DNA of 64,000 bases from Epichloe hybrida (taxonomy: Eukaryota; Ascomycota; Sordariomycetes; Hypocreales; Clavicipitaceae): contig JAFEKR010000014.1 in assembly GCA_019022495.1 (NCBI GenBank), forward strand, positions 868,001 to 932,000, given 5' to 3'. Shown here piece by piece: positions 1 to 11,486 of the stretch. The first letter of the stretch is position 1, and every line of letters starts with the position of its first letter. The translations under genes and the position numbers were made by a program. The notes beneath the pieces were generated by a model. It ran no database searches and was not told the origin of the DNA. It worked only from the letters and a program-made list of their open reading frames with translations.

Positions 1-514
1 GTACCATTTCCGTGACGCTGAGTGTTCGGTATATACGAACGAATGTGCGCTTCTTTTCCAAGAGTCTGTCTAAGGGCACACAGTAAAATCTCGGCTCTAG
101 CAAAGTTCGTCTCGTATCTAGGGTTGAGCCTTTTGACCGGCTTCATCGACGACAAATCGGTCAAGATGCAGGCCATTTCCTATGTGGAGCCACGTGGGAA
201 ATTTTTGCGGTTTGTGTTTTGCATTTTGCACATGGGACCAGGGCAGGAGGGACATGGGTATTGCATGAAGAAGGAGCACTTGGGGAAAAAAAAAAGAAAA
301 AAAAAAGTTTAGCTTCTACTTCTAGCTTGCGTTGCCTCGTGCAAGCAGGTCGACAAAATGTTTTGATAAAGCAGAAAGCCTTGCAAGAACGTGTGTATCG
401 ATGGGATGGATAATGGTGTAATTGTAATGTGTGGTAGACAGAGTAGAATTCATGACAAGAACCCTCCTCATTCGTGTATCTGCCATCAAGCAGCCAAGCT
501 GAGCTTGGTGGTGG
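1..514. other. 3' flank, no gene seen
   Basis: This stretch lies downstream of the TMEM234-like gene, which runs on the minus strand. It has an A-rich run near 285-306. The open frames here are short, overlap each other and resemble nothing I recognise. I see no gene. Confidence 0.5.
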
Positions 515-1143
515 TCAAGACTTGCTCTGAACACACAAGGCAATTCCGACCAGAGAGAGAACCATTCCCGCTGCAGTATCTAGAACCAAGTCAACATGGT
601 AACAACGGCTTATGCGCTCGGGACATCAAGGGCCTCCTTACCTCTGCTGACGACTTTGCCTTCGACATACCAATCTCCCAGAACAGTGAAGAGAAAGGCC
701 ATGGTGTTGACGATGGGAACAGTCAAGCTCAGCTCTAGAGACATGACGTCCCGTCAGCAAATTCGGTGGAACAACAACAAAAAAGGAAAAAGGAAAAAAA
801 AAAAAACGAAGAGAATGGTGACAAGCGAAATTGGCATACCAGCCTGGCCAATGAGGAGAAAGAACCATACACTGCCGGTGAGGTTCAACAACAAAGGGAC
901 GGCATATCGCGGGTTCCGCAGAAGGTCGACGACGGAGAAGAAGGCCCCGTACAGCTTGCTTCGCGGCCAATGATTCTTGACCGCGTCTGTTTCCAGAACA
1001 GGATGGGGGGTCGGCCGATGGGAGCGCGCGGCGCGGCGGATAAACGGCGTGGTGAGCCCCCAGGCTAGCCCGACGAGGATGAAGCTGAGAAGGTAGTTGA
1101 TGAGGGGGGGCTTGGCGTCAGGGGGGAGGACTTCCTGCGTCAT
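515..1143 (-). CDS. TMEM234-like small membrane protein
   Basis: The model is complement(join(515..579,642..734,840..1143)), 153 residues, and all phases close. Joining the exons gives the family signature IGQAELSLTVPIVNTMAF, then FTVLGDWYVEG and a C-terminal GIALCVQSKS. This matches the TMEM234/UPF0546 family, small proteins of the drug/metabolite-transporter type with about four membrane segments. The conserved QAELSLTVP block is split by the first intron, so the gene is easy to miss by eye. Exon 1 starts at an ATG (1141-1143) and ends just after IGQA. The donors are GTATGC and GTAAGG. The molecular role of the family is poorly known; the human protein has been linked to kidney filtration. 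Family assignment is firm, function unknown. Confidence 0.88.
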
Positions 1144-2356
1144 TCTTGTGGTGGGAGATGGGGTCGTGGTTGCTGTTTGGCGGGAGGGAATTCATAGATG
1201 GTTTGGTTGTTTGGAGGAGACTTGGACGTCCGGAAAGGGGTCATGGTCACTGATGGTCACTGATGGTCACTGATGGTCACTGATGGATGGGTGGATGCAC
1301 GAGGCTAACAAATCGACCCCGTCCCGGCAACAACCAGAGACGGAACGCAACGGGTGGGGTCATCGGGAATTAACAAGTCTACGTCGTCTACTCCGTACGT
1401 CCGTCCGTCCTCCGAAGCTCCGAATGATTTTACAACGACTACGAGCCCCACGCGGGGCGGCCACTATCAGCTCTCAGTGGCCATAATAGTGATCACGCAG
1501 TTTTACCCACGAATCGCATCTGCCCTTTTTTTCCACCATAAGTCGCATACGCCATCACGTCACATCATTATGTACATCCGCCGAGCCTACATGTACCGCA
1601 ACGAGCCCATTCCTACTTCGGCTCACGAATTCCCACCCAAGCAACATGCAATTCGTCGACGACGATTGGAACATTAAGTGCCTGATTGACTTGCCGCGCC
1701 GTACTGCCTGACCAAACCCCTATTCCTATTACGGGCAAGCTCCTCTTGTCCCGTGCCGCGTGCGTGCTGGCCTGAGGATAACACGGCGTCTTGGCTGCCC
1801 TTCTCCGCTCGGCTTCCTCGTTCAGCCTCTCTTTGTTGGCCTTGCTTTCATGTCTCCTCTCCGCCATGGACTTCAGCACAAGGCCAAGGTACTGATCGAT
1901 TCGCTCGTGAAGCCGTCCGCGCGAGTGACCGACTTGGCGCAGCAAGTGCCCTGGCATCACCCCGGCTCTCATGGCCTTGGGCCGTTAACGAGAATCAACT
2001 TCCTCTACGGCTGAAAAGCGGCAAGAGAGGAGCTGTGGAAACACATGCATGGACGAGGACACGGTTCTCGTCGGCCAGTCCTTGAACCATGATCCTGATG
2101 GGTTGAGAATCCGTCTGGGCCGATGAAGAAATCCTCACGTGGGAGGATGTAATAGACTACGAAATGTGGCCAAAATCACCCCCCTGACTACTCCGACTAG
2201 GTAGCCAGAGCGGGACTTGTTGTGATCAAGCACAAAAGACATCCGCAAATAAAAACCTGGGCTCATCAAAAGCCATTCCAACTCTCATTCTCAATTGACA
2301 GCGTATTGTACAGTTCCGGATATCCCCATGTTGCTCACGTATATTTGCGGCTGATC
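1144..2356. other. Intergenic, TMEM234-like 5' side and SCL1 3' side
   Basis: This is 1.2 kb without a gene I can support. It should hold the promoter of the TMEM234-like gene and the 3' UTR of the proteasome gene. It contains a 10-base tandem repeat at 1241-1286 and a TACTCCGTA motif at 1389-1397. A 119-codon frame on the minus strand (1613-1972) was considered and not accepted. Confidence 0.5.
1241..1286. repeat. 10-base tandem repeat
   Basis: The unit TGATGGTCAC is repeated about 4.6 times, the first copy with one change. It lies roughly 100-140 bases upstream of the TMEM234-like start codon. Confidence 0.95.
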
Positions 2357-3442
2357 TTAATCCTTCTCCGCAATGGCTTGTAATCTGTCGTCGATCTCGT
2401 CCTCGGTGAGCATTCGGAATGCAGGATTGGTACCCTCTTTACCATCGGTGCGGGGACCGCCGCAAATACCAATCTCAATCTCTCCCTTCTTGAAATCCAT
2501 GCTGAGCACCGTGCTCAGCGTCGTGATTGCCAGCTCAACAACGTCCTTCCATGTTCCCTCAGCATGCTCCTTGTTGCGAAGCTTCTTCTCCAGATGATTC
2601 AGAGCTTCCTGTTGCTTGGGTCCTGCAGCGGTGCCCTTGTGGCCGATGTAGTATCCTGCAGGATCGCACTTGTAGAGTTGTGGGCCGAACTCGGCGTCGA
2701 GGGAGATGATCGTCGTAGCAACACCGTACGGGCGCATGTACGCCTGCAAGGGAGTTAGTCAAGACCGCTCGCCCATGCCATCTAGTGCTGGTGGTAACCA
2801 CATACTCTTTGGGTGTAGACTTGGCTGATGTTGGCCAGTCTCTTGGCCAGGACATCGGCGGGCATCTCGTAGCCAAACTTGTACCGGAACTCGGCAGCCT
2901 CGCCCTGAGCTCTTTGGGCGAAAGATCTGGCATCGGCAATGGAGCCAGTGATGACGCATCCTACCGATGGGGAGATCTGGAAGATGTGGGAGACTGAGGA
3001 GGGGTCGATAAGTTTGTCCTGTTGATTCCGTTAGCAATCTGCGCAGCCTCGGGTGGTCAGCAGTCACGGCCCGATACTTACGGGGACCTTCTTTTGCGAC
3101 AAGACAACGGCGCAGTCCTTTCCTCGTACACCTACAGACATGATGTTTGCAGCGGTGATTGCCTTGAAGGCATATTCTACGGCTGGTTAGCGAGCTAGCT
3201 GTTGTGGCAAGAGGTAAGAGGGACATGACGTCTCTCTCGGCCCGGCTTGCGAGGCATTTCGGCTGTCTGAGTTGCTGGGAGATACGAACCAACTTGGTAC
3301 AGTCGACCATTGTCGGAGAAGATGGTAATGTGCCTATCGTAAGCGCTGGCTGGAAAAAAAAAATCATGAACGTTAGATCAATTGGTACATCTCCCTATTA
3401 TAGCCGGTTTGAGCTTAACGTGCAGGCTGACATACCAGACAT
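2357..3442 (-). CDS. SCL1: 20S proteasome subunit alpha type 1 (Scl1/PSMA6)
   Basis: The model is complement(join(2357..2743,2806..3018,3082..3176,3290..3349,3436..3442)), 253 residues, close to the 252 of yeast Scl1. The first exon holds only ATG TCT G. Exon 2 then reads [20 protein letters not shown], the N-terminal alpha-subunit signature that gates the 20S core. The later block [20 protein letters not shown] is the alpha-1/PSMA6 version of the core fold, which separates it from the other six alpha subunits. It is a non-catalytic outer-ring subunit of the proteasome in cytosol and nucleus. Five exons and very short 5' exons are usual for this gene in filamentous fungi. It is divergent from the WKF-domain gene across about 0.9 kb. 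Confidence 0.96.
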
Positions 3443-4338
3443 TGTGGCAAAGCGGCGGCCCAGTGCAGGGCGAGACAAGTGTAAATGATGATTGAATTGT
3501 CAAAGAACAGTCCAGACTTGGCGGCACACCGGAGGAGACAATCGTGAGGGCTGGAGTTGATGACGGCGGTGATGGAGCTGAAGTCGGATGGACCAAACGC
3601 GTTACGTGAGCATGAGCTTGCCTGGAGCGGCATGAGGCAGGCAAACGGGAGCTTGCGAGCAGCAAGGCTAAAAGGCTGCATTGTTGCCTTGGTGGCAGCT
3701 GTTGACGCCTCAGGCAATTTACTCGACAAGACCAAGCTTGACCCGAGCCAATAATAAAAGGCATCAGTGGAGCCATTCGAGTCACAACTCCACTTGATAT
3801 GCAGTCACAAGAACAGCGCTTGCTGCCCAACCAGCGAGCCATCTCCAGTCGCTGCTTGCCTTCACACAATTCTCAAGCCGTGGCGCTTGTGTTGGTCTCA
3901 TTTTTTGGGTGCCTTGTGTGCCTTGTGTGCCTTGTCTGCCATCGTGAGCCCGGGACAAGAGGGGCCAGGCGGCTAGGCTAAGGCAAAGGGACGGGAAGGG
4001 AAGGGGAGGGGATTTTGATGGGACCCAGAAAAAAAAGTCGAAAGATCTACTCCGTAATAGCGGCGGTTCCTAAAATCTAGTCTCCCGACTCTGAACCAAC
4101 GAGGCCTCGACCGATTTACCACCATCCGTTTCGTTCCCTCGGGCATTTAAAAGAAGACTAAAAAGTGGTGTTGCTGGCTTCACCTGTCCTCGCGAGAATT
4201 TGCGCCGCCATCGAAGCCCGCCGTCCCCCACTCGTGCCATATTTTTGTCCGCCCAGCCTTCACTTCCTTCCTCCTCACACCACCCCAGCAAAAACACAAC
4301 TATCTGTCGGGAGTCAGGATCCCAGTATTTGATTCGAA
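3443..4338. promoter_or_regulatory. Divergent promoter region, SCL1 and WKF-domain gene
   Basis: These 0.9 kb separate two divergent start codons and must hold both promoters. Visible features are a 9-base tandem repeat (3909-3935) and a TACTCCGTA motif (4048-4056). I see no coding sequence. Confidence 0.6.
3909..3935. repeat. 9-base tandem repeat
   Basis: Three perfect copies of GTGCCTTGT lie in the divergent promoter region. Confidence 0.95.
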
Positions 4339-5556
4339 ATGACGTCGTCTCAAGGCGCAACTGCACAGCAGGTGCCAGCCTGGAAACGTTTGGGCCTAAA
4401 ACTCAAGCAACCCGGTGCTGCACCCGACTCTGCCATTGGTACCCCGGCCGTTGGGCATCCAAGCAGCTCCCAGCATGAAGCCCAGTCGAACAAGAGAAAA
4501 GTCGATGCCCCGCCGGCCACAACGCCCTCTTCTGCATTTAAAAGGCCTCGAAGGGAAATTCAGGGTCGCCAGATTACCGAAAACAACTCACACCCGCGGA
4601 AGAAGAAGCTTGTCACATTTGGAGACACGCCGACAAGGAACGGAAACACCACGGGCCGCAAAGACTCCAACACCGACAACAAGTCGCCCAAGCCCAAAAA
4701 AAGCAAAGGTCCAGCCAAGAAGCAGACGCCCGTGGAACCTACTGACATCAAGCCTGCTCTTGATTATCTCCGGCAGTGGAAATCATCTCGCGACAGCTGG
4801 AAGTTCAACAAGAACCTCCAGTCTCTCCTCATCAAACGGGTATTCGACGCCGATGTCATCCCCACGTCCGACATTGATACATTCTATGAATATATACGCG
4901 ACCTGAAAGGATTCGTGAGGACTAGACTGCACGAGACTGCTATGGAAGTAAGGACAAGGGATGTCGCAGACGGCCCATCGGGGTTCCCGTCAGGTACCAA
5001 AGATCTCGAGAGCAAGCAAGAGTCGTACGAGACACTACTCTCCGACCTGCTGCGTGCGCAGCACCTTGGCCAAAAGCGCAAGGGCTACGACGAAGTCGAA
5101 TTCATCGCCTCGTCTAGTGCGGGCGACGTCATCATTCGCCGTGTCGTCAAACGCATGCGCGCGGAACTGATCATCGACGACCTGTCAGATGGCGAACAGA
5201 CCGACACCAGCCGGACGACACAGTCGTCGGACAACACGCTCACCACAAGCGACAACCATGTGACCATGACGACTGACGGCGACAAGCAAGTCAAGTTGAA
5301 CGATGGCACGGCCAAGCGCCGGCGCAAACTCCGGGTCAATGTGGACGACAGCAGCAGCTCAGGATCAGACTCTGACAGCGACTCCGACTCCAGCAGCAGC
5401 TCGTCGGATGATTCTGACGATTCCGAATCCGATGACGACGCGGATGGTGACAACCAGGAAGACGATGGCTACGAGTCATCAAGTAGCTCATCCTCCTCTT
5501 CGTCCTCGGCGGACAAGTCCGACTCGGATGACGATAGTGCCGATGATGATGATTAG
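4339..5556 (+). CDS. WKF-domain nuclear protein (C7orf50-like)
   Basis: This is a single exon of 405 residues starting at an ATG (4339). The N-terminal third is basic and low in complexity, with several Lys/Arg clusters that look like nuclear localisation signals. Near residues 140-165 lies YLRQWKSSRDSWKFNKNLQS, the WKF domain that names the C7orf50-like family. The following 100 residues are helical and continue the fold. The last 70 residues are almost only Ser, Asp and Glu, a typical nucleolar acidic tail and a likely casein kinase 2 substrate. Homologues are associated with the nucleolus and ribosome biogenesis, but no precise reaction is known. The acidic tail is encoded by a TCN/GAN-rich microsatellite-like stretch. 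Confidence 0.9.
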   Translation: MTSSQGATAQQVPAWKRLGLKLKQPGAAPDSAIGTPAVGHPSSSQHEAQSNKRKVDAPPATTPSSAFKRPRREIQGRQITENNSHPRKKKLVTFGDTPTRNGNTTGRKDSNTDNKSPKPKKSKGPAKKQTPVEPTDIKPALDYLRQWKSSRDSWKFNKNLQSLLIKRVFDADVIPTSDIDTFYEYIRDLKGFVRTRLHETAMEVRTRDVADGPSGFPSGTKDLESKQESYETLLSDLLRAQHLGQKRKGYDEVEFIASSSAGDVIIRRVVKRMRAELIIDDLSDGEQTDTSRTTQSSDNTLTTSDNHVTMTTDGDKQVKLNDGTAKRRRKLRVNVDDSSSSGSDSDSDSDSSSSSSDDSDDSESDDDADGDNQEDDGYESSSSSSSSSSSADKSDSDDDSADDDD

Positions 5557-5902
5557 ATGTATAAACGAGACTTTGAGAGATATACCCTCACGGGATGTAC
5601 GGAAGGGACGTAGAATAAGGAGAAGAATGTCGGCAATTTCCTTTTTAGACTGTACCATTTATGGCATTCACACCGCCACTGGTGGACGATACAACAGGAT
5701 ACCCCGTTTACGGCCATGTAAGGGCCATTTGATTGGTCTTTTTTTCTTTCTTTCTTTCTTTTTTTTTTTTTTAGTACGAACTTGGGATTGTATCACATTC
5801 ATATAGGAACATCTCCGTATTAGTTAGAAAGCAGCAATGCAAAAGAAAAAAAAAAAAAAAAAACTTCTTCATGCCCTCAATTTTCCAATCGAATCCCACC
5901 CC
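5557..5902. other. Convergent 3' intergenic region
   Basis: The WKF-domain gene and the dioxygenase gene end here facing each other. There is a T-rich run near 5740-5772 and an A run near 5845-5862. I see no gene. Confidence 0.6.
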
Positions 5903-6841
5903 TCACGCGTACAATTTAGTAAAACCCCCCTCCGGAGGTTGCAGCCAATTCCTCTCATCATACTCCCTGTCCTCACCCTCGATGATGTGAAACGTGTAGA
6001 TGATCCTCCCCTTTGCGCTCGTATTCCTCTCACTCTTATGCAGTAGATTCCCATGGATCAAGATCAAGTCACCGGCCTTGACCTCCCCGGGCACGTAATC
6101 CCCGTCCAACTCCCGGCCTCTCCTCGCACCTCCTCCTCCTCCTCCCCGGGGAAACCTACTCCCTCCCTCGTTGTCCACCATCTCCGTCCCCGCATCCCCC
6201 TTCTTCCTCACCAACCTCTTCTCCACGCCCGCCCACTCGTGACTCCCCGGCAGGAAACCAAGGCATCCATTCTCCAGCGTGGCATCCTCCAGCGCGTACC
6301 AGAAGCCCGTCGCCGACGGCGGATCCGTGTACAAGAACGTCGAGTCCTGGTGAGGTGGCACCGCGCCCCCTATCCCGGGCTGCTTGCAGATGACCATGCT
6401 CTGGAGACATCGCGGGTCGACATACCCCAGCGACCTTGCCACCGCCGCGGAAGACACCTCCCCTTCCTCCCCGCGCTCCCTCCCAATGAGTCGCGCAAAG
6501 GGTGGCGACGACGCGTGCAGGCCGTGGCCGATCTTGTTGACGGCCTTGTCCTTGGGCTTGCGCAGGTTCCCCGCCGCGTCGAAGGCGTCTTCCTCGAGGA
6601 AGAAGCGGATCTTGTCGCCCGACGTGAGGAAGTAGTCGTCGCCCACGTGCTCCGAGGTCTGGCCCGTGGAGAAGCGCGTGAGGGGGTGGTCGTGGTCCTC
6701 GAGGGAGAATTTCTGGAGGAGCGACTGCGTCTCGGCGAGGAGGGACGTGACTGTTTCGGGGCGCAGGGCGTTGCGGACGATGAGGTAGCCGTCTTTGTGG
6801 AAGGATGAGAGCTGTTCGGGCGTTAGGCCGGGCGGGGGCAT
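5903..6841 (-). CDS. Phytanoyl-CoA dioxygenase (PhyH) family protein
   Basis: This is a single exon of 312 residues starting at the ATG of MPPPGLTPEQ. It resembles the PHYHD1 branch of the Fe(II)/2-oxoglutarate oxygenases. It opens with FHKDGYLIVRNAL, the usual start of PhyH domains. The iron ligands are visible as the His and Asp of VPPHQDSTFLY, and the distal His of LIHGNLLHKSERN. The Arg of GRIIYTFH is placed to bind 2-oxoglutarate. The insert FPRGGGGGGARRGREL is a low-complexity loop. I see no peroxisomal targeting signal: the last residues are KLYA. The substrate is unknown; the family hydroxylates acyl-CoAs or other small molecules. The frame stays open upstream, but only through a poly-lysine run made by a poly(A) tract, so I use the internal ATG. 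Confidence 0.92.
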   Translation of the reverse strand: MPPPGLTPEQLSSFHKDGYLIVRNALRPETVTSLLAETQSLLQKFSLEDHDHPLTRFSTGQTSEHVGDDYFLTSGDKIRFFLEEDAFDAAGNLRKPKDKAVNKIGHGLHASSPPFARLIGRERGEEGEVSSAAVARSLGYVDPRCLQSMVICKQPGIGGAVPPHQDSTFLYTDPPSATGFWYALEDATLENGCLGFLPGSHEWAGVEKRLVRKKGDAGTEMVDNEGGSRFPRGGGGGGARRGRELDGDYVPGEVKAGDLILIHGNLLHKSERNTSAKGRIIYTFHIIEGEDREYDERNWLQPPEGGFTKLYA

Positions 6842-7377
6842 TGTGCCTTGTTGTATTTGATCCGAGGTTCTTGTGTATTTGATGGAGTAAATGTGGTGGG
6901 CTTGTCTTTTCTTTTTTTTTTTTTTTTTTTTTTTTGATATGGTCTGAATAATCATGAGGCGCCCCTCCCCCCCACCTGAGACCTTCCTCGTCGGCGGGGG
7001 TTGTGGTGCGACTTGACGAGACGAGTTAGGACGGGGACCTCCGCATTCTGAAAACCAAGTACGGTCCGTATAGTCCGTACCACTAGTTTCTTTCGAGTCT
7101 CCCACCATTTTAATATCTACACGAACAGTCATGTTCCTTTTTTGTGGGAGGCGGCTCTGCAAGAAAGGCGTCGCGATCGCTGGCAATCGTATTCAGTCAT
7201 GTTCTACCACCCCCATCCTCTATAAACCTGCCGCAGATGCAGCAGGTATTTCAACCCTTTAAACGCCCTAATGAGAAACATACGCCATGCGCCTCAAGTA
7301 TATACACAAAGCAAGCCCCTGAGCTTCATGTCCAAAGACACAAGTGCTAGAATGCGAACAAGAAGACTCCCTGCAGC
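6842..7377. other. Intergenic region upstream of the PhyH-type gene
   Basis: This region holds the promoter of the PhyH-type gene and the 3' end of the claudin-like gene. A T run lies at about 6909-6935. The sequence near 7061-7080 carries two TCCGTA cores. I see no gene. Confidence 0.55.
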
Positions 7378-8210
7378 TTACGCATCAAGCGGGTCCTCAA
7401 GATAATCGTAGCCTTCTTCAGGGGGCACAAGATACGCCGACACTGTCAGGCCTACAGCGCTAGCCAAGGAAATGATGGCACTGGCAAGGCTGATGCTCCA
7501 AGAAACGTCGAGCCTCCAGCCGGGGATGGTGAACTGATCGTCATGGTCGAACAGATAGGCTACGGCGGAGATGACGACGAATTCAACGAGCGACACCATG
7601 GTGAGCATGCCACTGACGAGGGTCCAGCCGGTTTCACGTCTATACTTGCCGCCCTTGATGACAACTAGGAAGCAGACCAAGGTCGCGAGACACAGGATGG
7701 CGGAGAAGGACGCGAGAAATCCAACCGTCCTCCATACGGAGCAGAAGTATCGCCCATTCTCTCCTTGGCATAAATCGGCAGGAGGGTACGGCCTGCATGG
7801 CGGGTCATGCGTACTGAAGCAGCGCTCATGCAAGCCCACATGCACATCAAAGCTGTCGCCTCTGGGAGATGTGACGTGGTACGAGATCCAGCTTCGCTGG
7901 AAGATGGAGACTATGATCATGGCAGTCGCTGCATGTCGGCGTCAGCTACGGTACTTGTGGCGGCAATTCAACAAGGTTGCGATGAAGACAGGCCTTTCAA
8001 CTTCCCCGCTCTCTCGTGCGTATTCCATTGTTCAAGACTGAGGCGTGCGACCGACCATGTTGGTGGTGGCATTGACGGTTTGACTTGACCTTCAAAGACG
8101 TCATTGGCCGACTTGGCCGCGGGGGCGCAGGCACAAGACAAGAAAACAAGCGAGGACTTACAGGCTCCAAAGGCCGCCAGGGCCAACGAGTAAACATAGA
8201 CGCGGGTCAT
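7378..8210 (-). CDS. Claudin/Sur7/PalI-like four-pass membrane protein
   Basis: The model is complement(join(7378..7928,8162..8210)), 199 residues. Exon 1 (MTRVYVYSLALAAFGA) and the start of exon 2 together form the first membrane helix. A loop of about 55 residues follows, with SWISYHV and then a GL-x3-C pattern (VGLHERC) plus two further Cys. This is the arrangement of the claudin/PMP22/Sur7/PalI superfamily. Three more hydrophobic helices follow (FLASFSAILCLATLVC; GMLTMVSLVEFVVISAV; a last one near residues 155-180), and then a short acidic tail. The likely place is the plasma membrane or a cortical domain; the exact role is unknown. The intron donor is GTAAGT and the phase closes. The placement in this superfamily rests on topology and the loop motif, not on overall similarity. 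Confidence 0.75.
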
Positions 8211-8663
8211 CTTGGAGACGTGCACACGCAGTGTATGGCGGCGTGTGGAAAGACGAGACAAAGGTGTTGAAGCAGGTCTGGGTGATTGAAGGGCGAAGAA
8301 ATTCGATAACAGTACGGACTACGGACGTACGGAGTAGGTGACAAGTAATGATGTGAAGTGTCACAAGTGTGGCAGGCAGCAGCAGGCAATTAATTGGACT
8401 GGCCCAGGCGTTTGTGGAGAATTCCCAGTGCCCACCAGTAATAGTGACCTGGTCACACACCCCACCAGGCCGTCACGTTACGACTCACAAGTGCCAAGTT
8501 ATACTGTTGCCGTCATGGCCGTCGACAGCATCCCGAGCTTCTGAGAAAACCAGAGAAACCAACCATGCGAGCACCTTGCCTCGTCCAAACAACCAAACGC
8601 ATCCACCACATCAATCCCTTCTTCCCCTTTTCCACCAAGTGCACGAAGCACCCGCTCCGCAAA
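8211..8663. promoter_or_regulatory. Bidirectional promoter, claudin-like and Nit2-type genes
   Basis: These bases lie between two divergent starts. They include a TACGGAGTA motif (8328-8336) inside a small cluster of CGGAC/CGTAC words. The segment 8565-8663 may also be coded as an N-terminal extension of the Nit2-type protein. Confidence 0.55.
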
Positions 8664-9593
8664 ATGTCCTCCCGCCCGACAGCCCCCGTGCTCAAAAAGC
8701 CCGTCAAGCTGGCCTGCATCCAACTGGCCCCGGGACCAGACAAGAAGGCCAACCTCAGCCGCGCGGCCTCCCAAGTCCGCCGCGCAGCCTCCAACGGCGC
8801 CAACATGGTCGTGCTCCCAGAATGCTTCAACTCCCCCTACGGATGCCAGTTCTTCCCCGACCACGCCGAGACGCTCCTCCCCTCGCCGCCCACCCCAGAG
8901 CAGTCCCCCTCCTACCACGCGCTGTCATCCATGGCGGCCGACAACAAGATCCATCTCGTCGGGGGGTCCGTCCCCGAAAGGTGCGCCACCGCCACCGCCA
9001 CCTCGCCGAGGTACTACAACACGAGCCTGACGTTTGGCCCCGACGGCGGCCTGCTCGGGACGCACAGAAAGCTCCATCTCTTCGACATCGACATCCCCGG
9101 CAAGATGACCTTTAGGGAATCCGACGTCCTCAGCCCCGGGGACAAGGTGACGCTGATCGAGCTGCCAGACTACGGGACCATTGCCGTGGCCATCTGCTAC
9201 GACGTGCGGTTCCCGGAGCTGGCGACCATTGCTGCTCGGAAGGGCGCCTTTGCCCTCGTGTACCCCGGCGCGTTTAACCTGACGACGGGGCCGCTGCACT
9301 GGGAGCTTCTGGCGCGGGCGAGGGCCGTGGACAACCAGGTCTACGTCGTCATGTGCAGCCCTGCGAGGGACATGGCCGCGAGCTACAATGCTTGGGGCCA
9401 CAGCATGATTGTTGACCCCATGGCAAAGGTGTTGGTCGAGGCCGGGGAGACGGAGACGATTGTCCAAGCGGAGCTGGAGCCGGATGTGTTGGCGGAGACG
9501 AGGAGGAATATCCCGTTGGGGTCGCAGAGGAGGTTTGATGTGTATCCTGATGTGAGTGAGGGCAAGGTGCAGTTTGGGGAGTCAAGTGTGTGA
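8664..9593 (+). CDS. NIT3: Omega-amidase / Nit2-type nitrilase family protein
   Basis: This intronless gene gives 309 residues from MSSRPTAPVL. The nitrilase catalytic triad is complete: Glu of VVLPECF (about residue 53), Lys of GTHRKLHLFDID (about 136) and Cys of VAICYDVRFPE (about 178). The surrounding words place it in the Nit2/yeast Nit3 branch. These enzymes hydrolyse alpha-ketoglutaramate and alpha-ketosuccinamate in glutamine and asparagine salvage. A second in-frame ATG at 8565 would add 33 residues rich in Arg, Lys and hydrophobics, which could be a mitochondrial presequence. I chose the downstream ATG because similarity to the family begins there. Family assignment is firm; the start is not settled. 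Confidence 0.94.
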   Translation: MSSRPTAPVLKKPVKLACIQLAPGPDKKANLSRAASQVRRAASNGANMVVLPECFNSPYGCQFFPDHAETLLPSPPTPEQSPSYHALSSMAADNKIHLVGGSVPERCATATATSPRYYNTSLTFGPDGGLLGTHRKLHLFDIDIPGKMTFRESDVLSPGDKVTLIELPDYGTIAVAICYDVRFPELATIAARKGAFALVYPGAFNLTTGPLHWELLARARAVDNQVYVVMCSPARDMAASYNAWGHSMIVDPMAKVLVEAGETETIVQAELEPDVLAETRRNIPLGSQRRFDVYPDVSEGKVQFGESSV

Positions 9594-9910
9594 GAAAAGA
9601 GCATGCCATCATCAATTCATGGTTCTATTCACATAGTCGCGGAGATGCTGCGACATAAGAGTCGCCTTTCTCAAGTCAAGAGGTTGTGAGAAGCCGCAAT
9701 GGCTTTGAACGAGCTGAGAATAACTCTCAGCTGAAGTAGAGAAGAAAAACTCTCTTGTCCCACCAACATCTCTTTGTTCACAACGCGTTCGCATTTGCAG
9801 CCATGACAAAATCATATGTTACCGGGGGCATACGAATAGCTTCTTCTCTTTGAATGTTTCCAACTCCCCCTCCTCCGATGACTACGTGCCGAGCAGCTTT
9901 AGCTGTTCTT
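9594..9910. other. Convergent 3' intergenic region
   Basis: The Nit2-type gene and spermidine synthase converge here. I see no gene or repeat. Confidence 0.6.

Positions 9911-11486
<1,576 letters not shown>

Noticed and set aside
1613..1972. 119-codon open frame on the minus strand with a plausible composition
   Set aside because: No recognisable domain, overlapped by two other open frames on the plus strand, and no splice partners. Similar random frames occur throughout the GC-rich intergenic DNA.
3443..3451. TGTGGCAAA next to the SCL1 start, similar to the yeast proteasome element GGTGGCAAA
   Set aside because: One mismatch, no second copy, and it touches the start codon; too weak to call.
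6842..7186. Upstream in-frame extension of the PhyH-type protein to about 427 residues
   Set aside because: The extension runs through a poly-lysine stretch created by a long A run and has no family similarity; the PhyH domain begins right after the ATG I chose.
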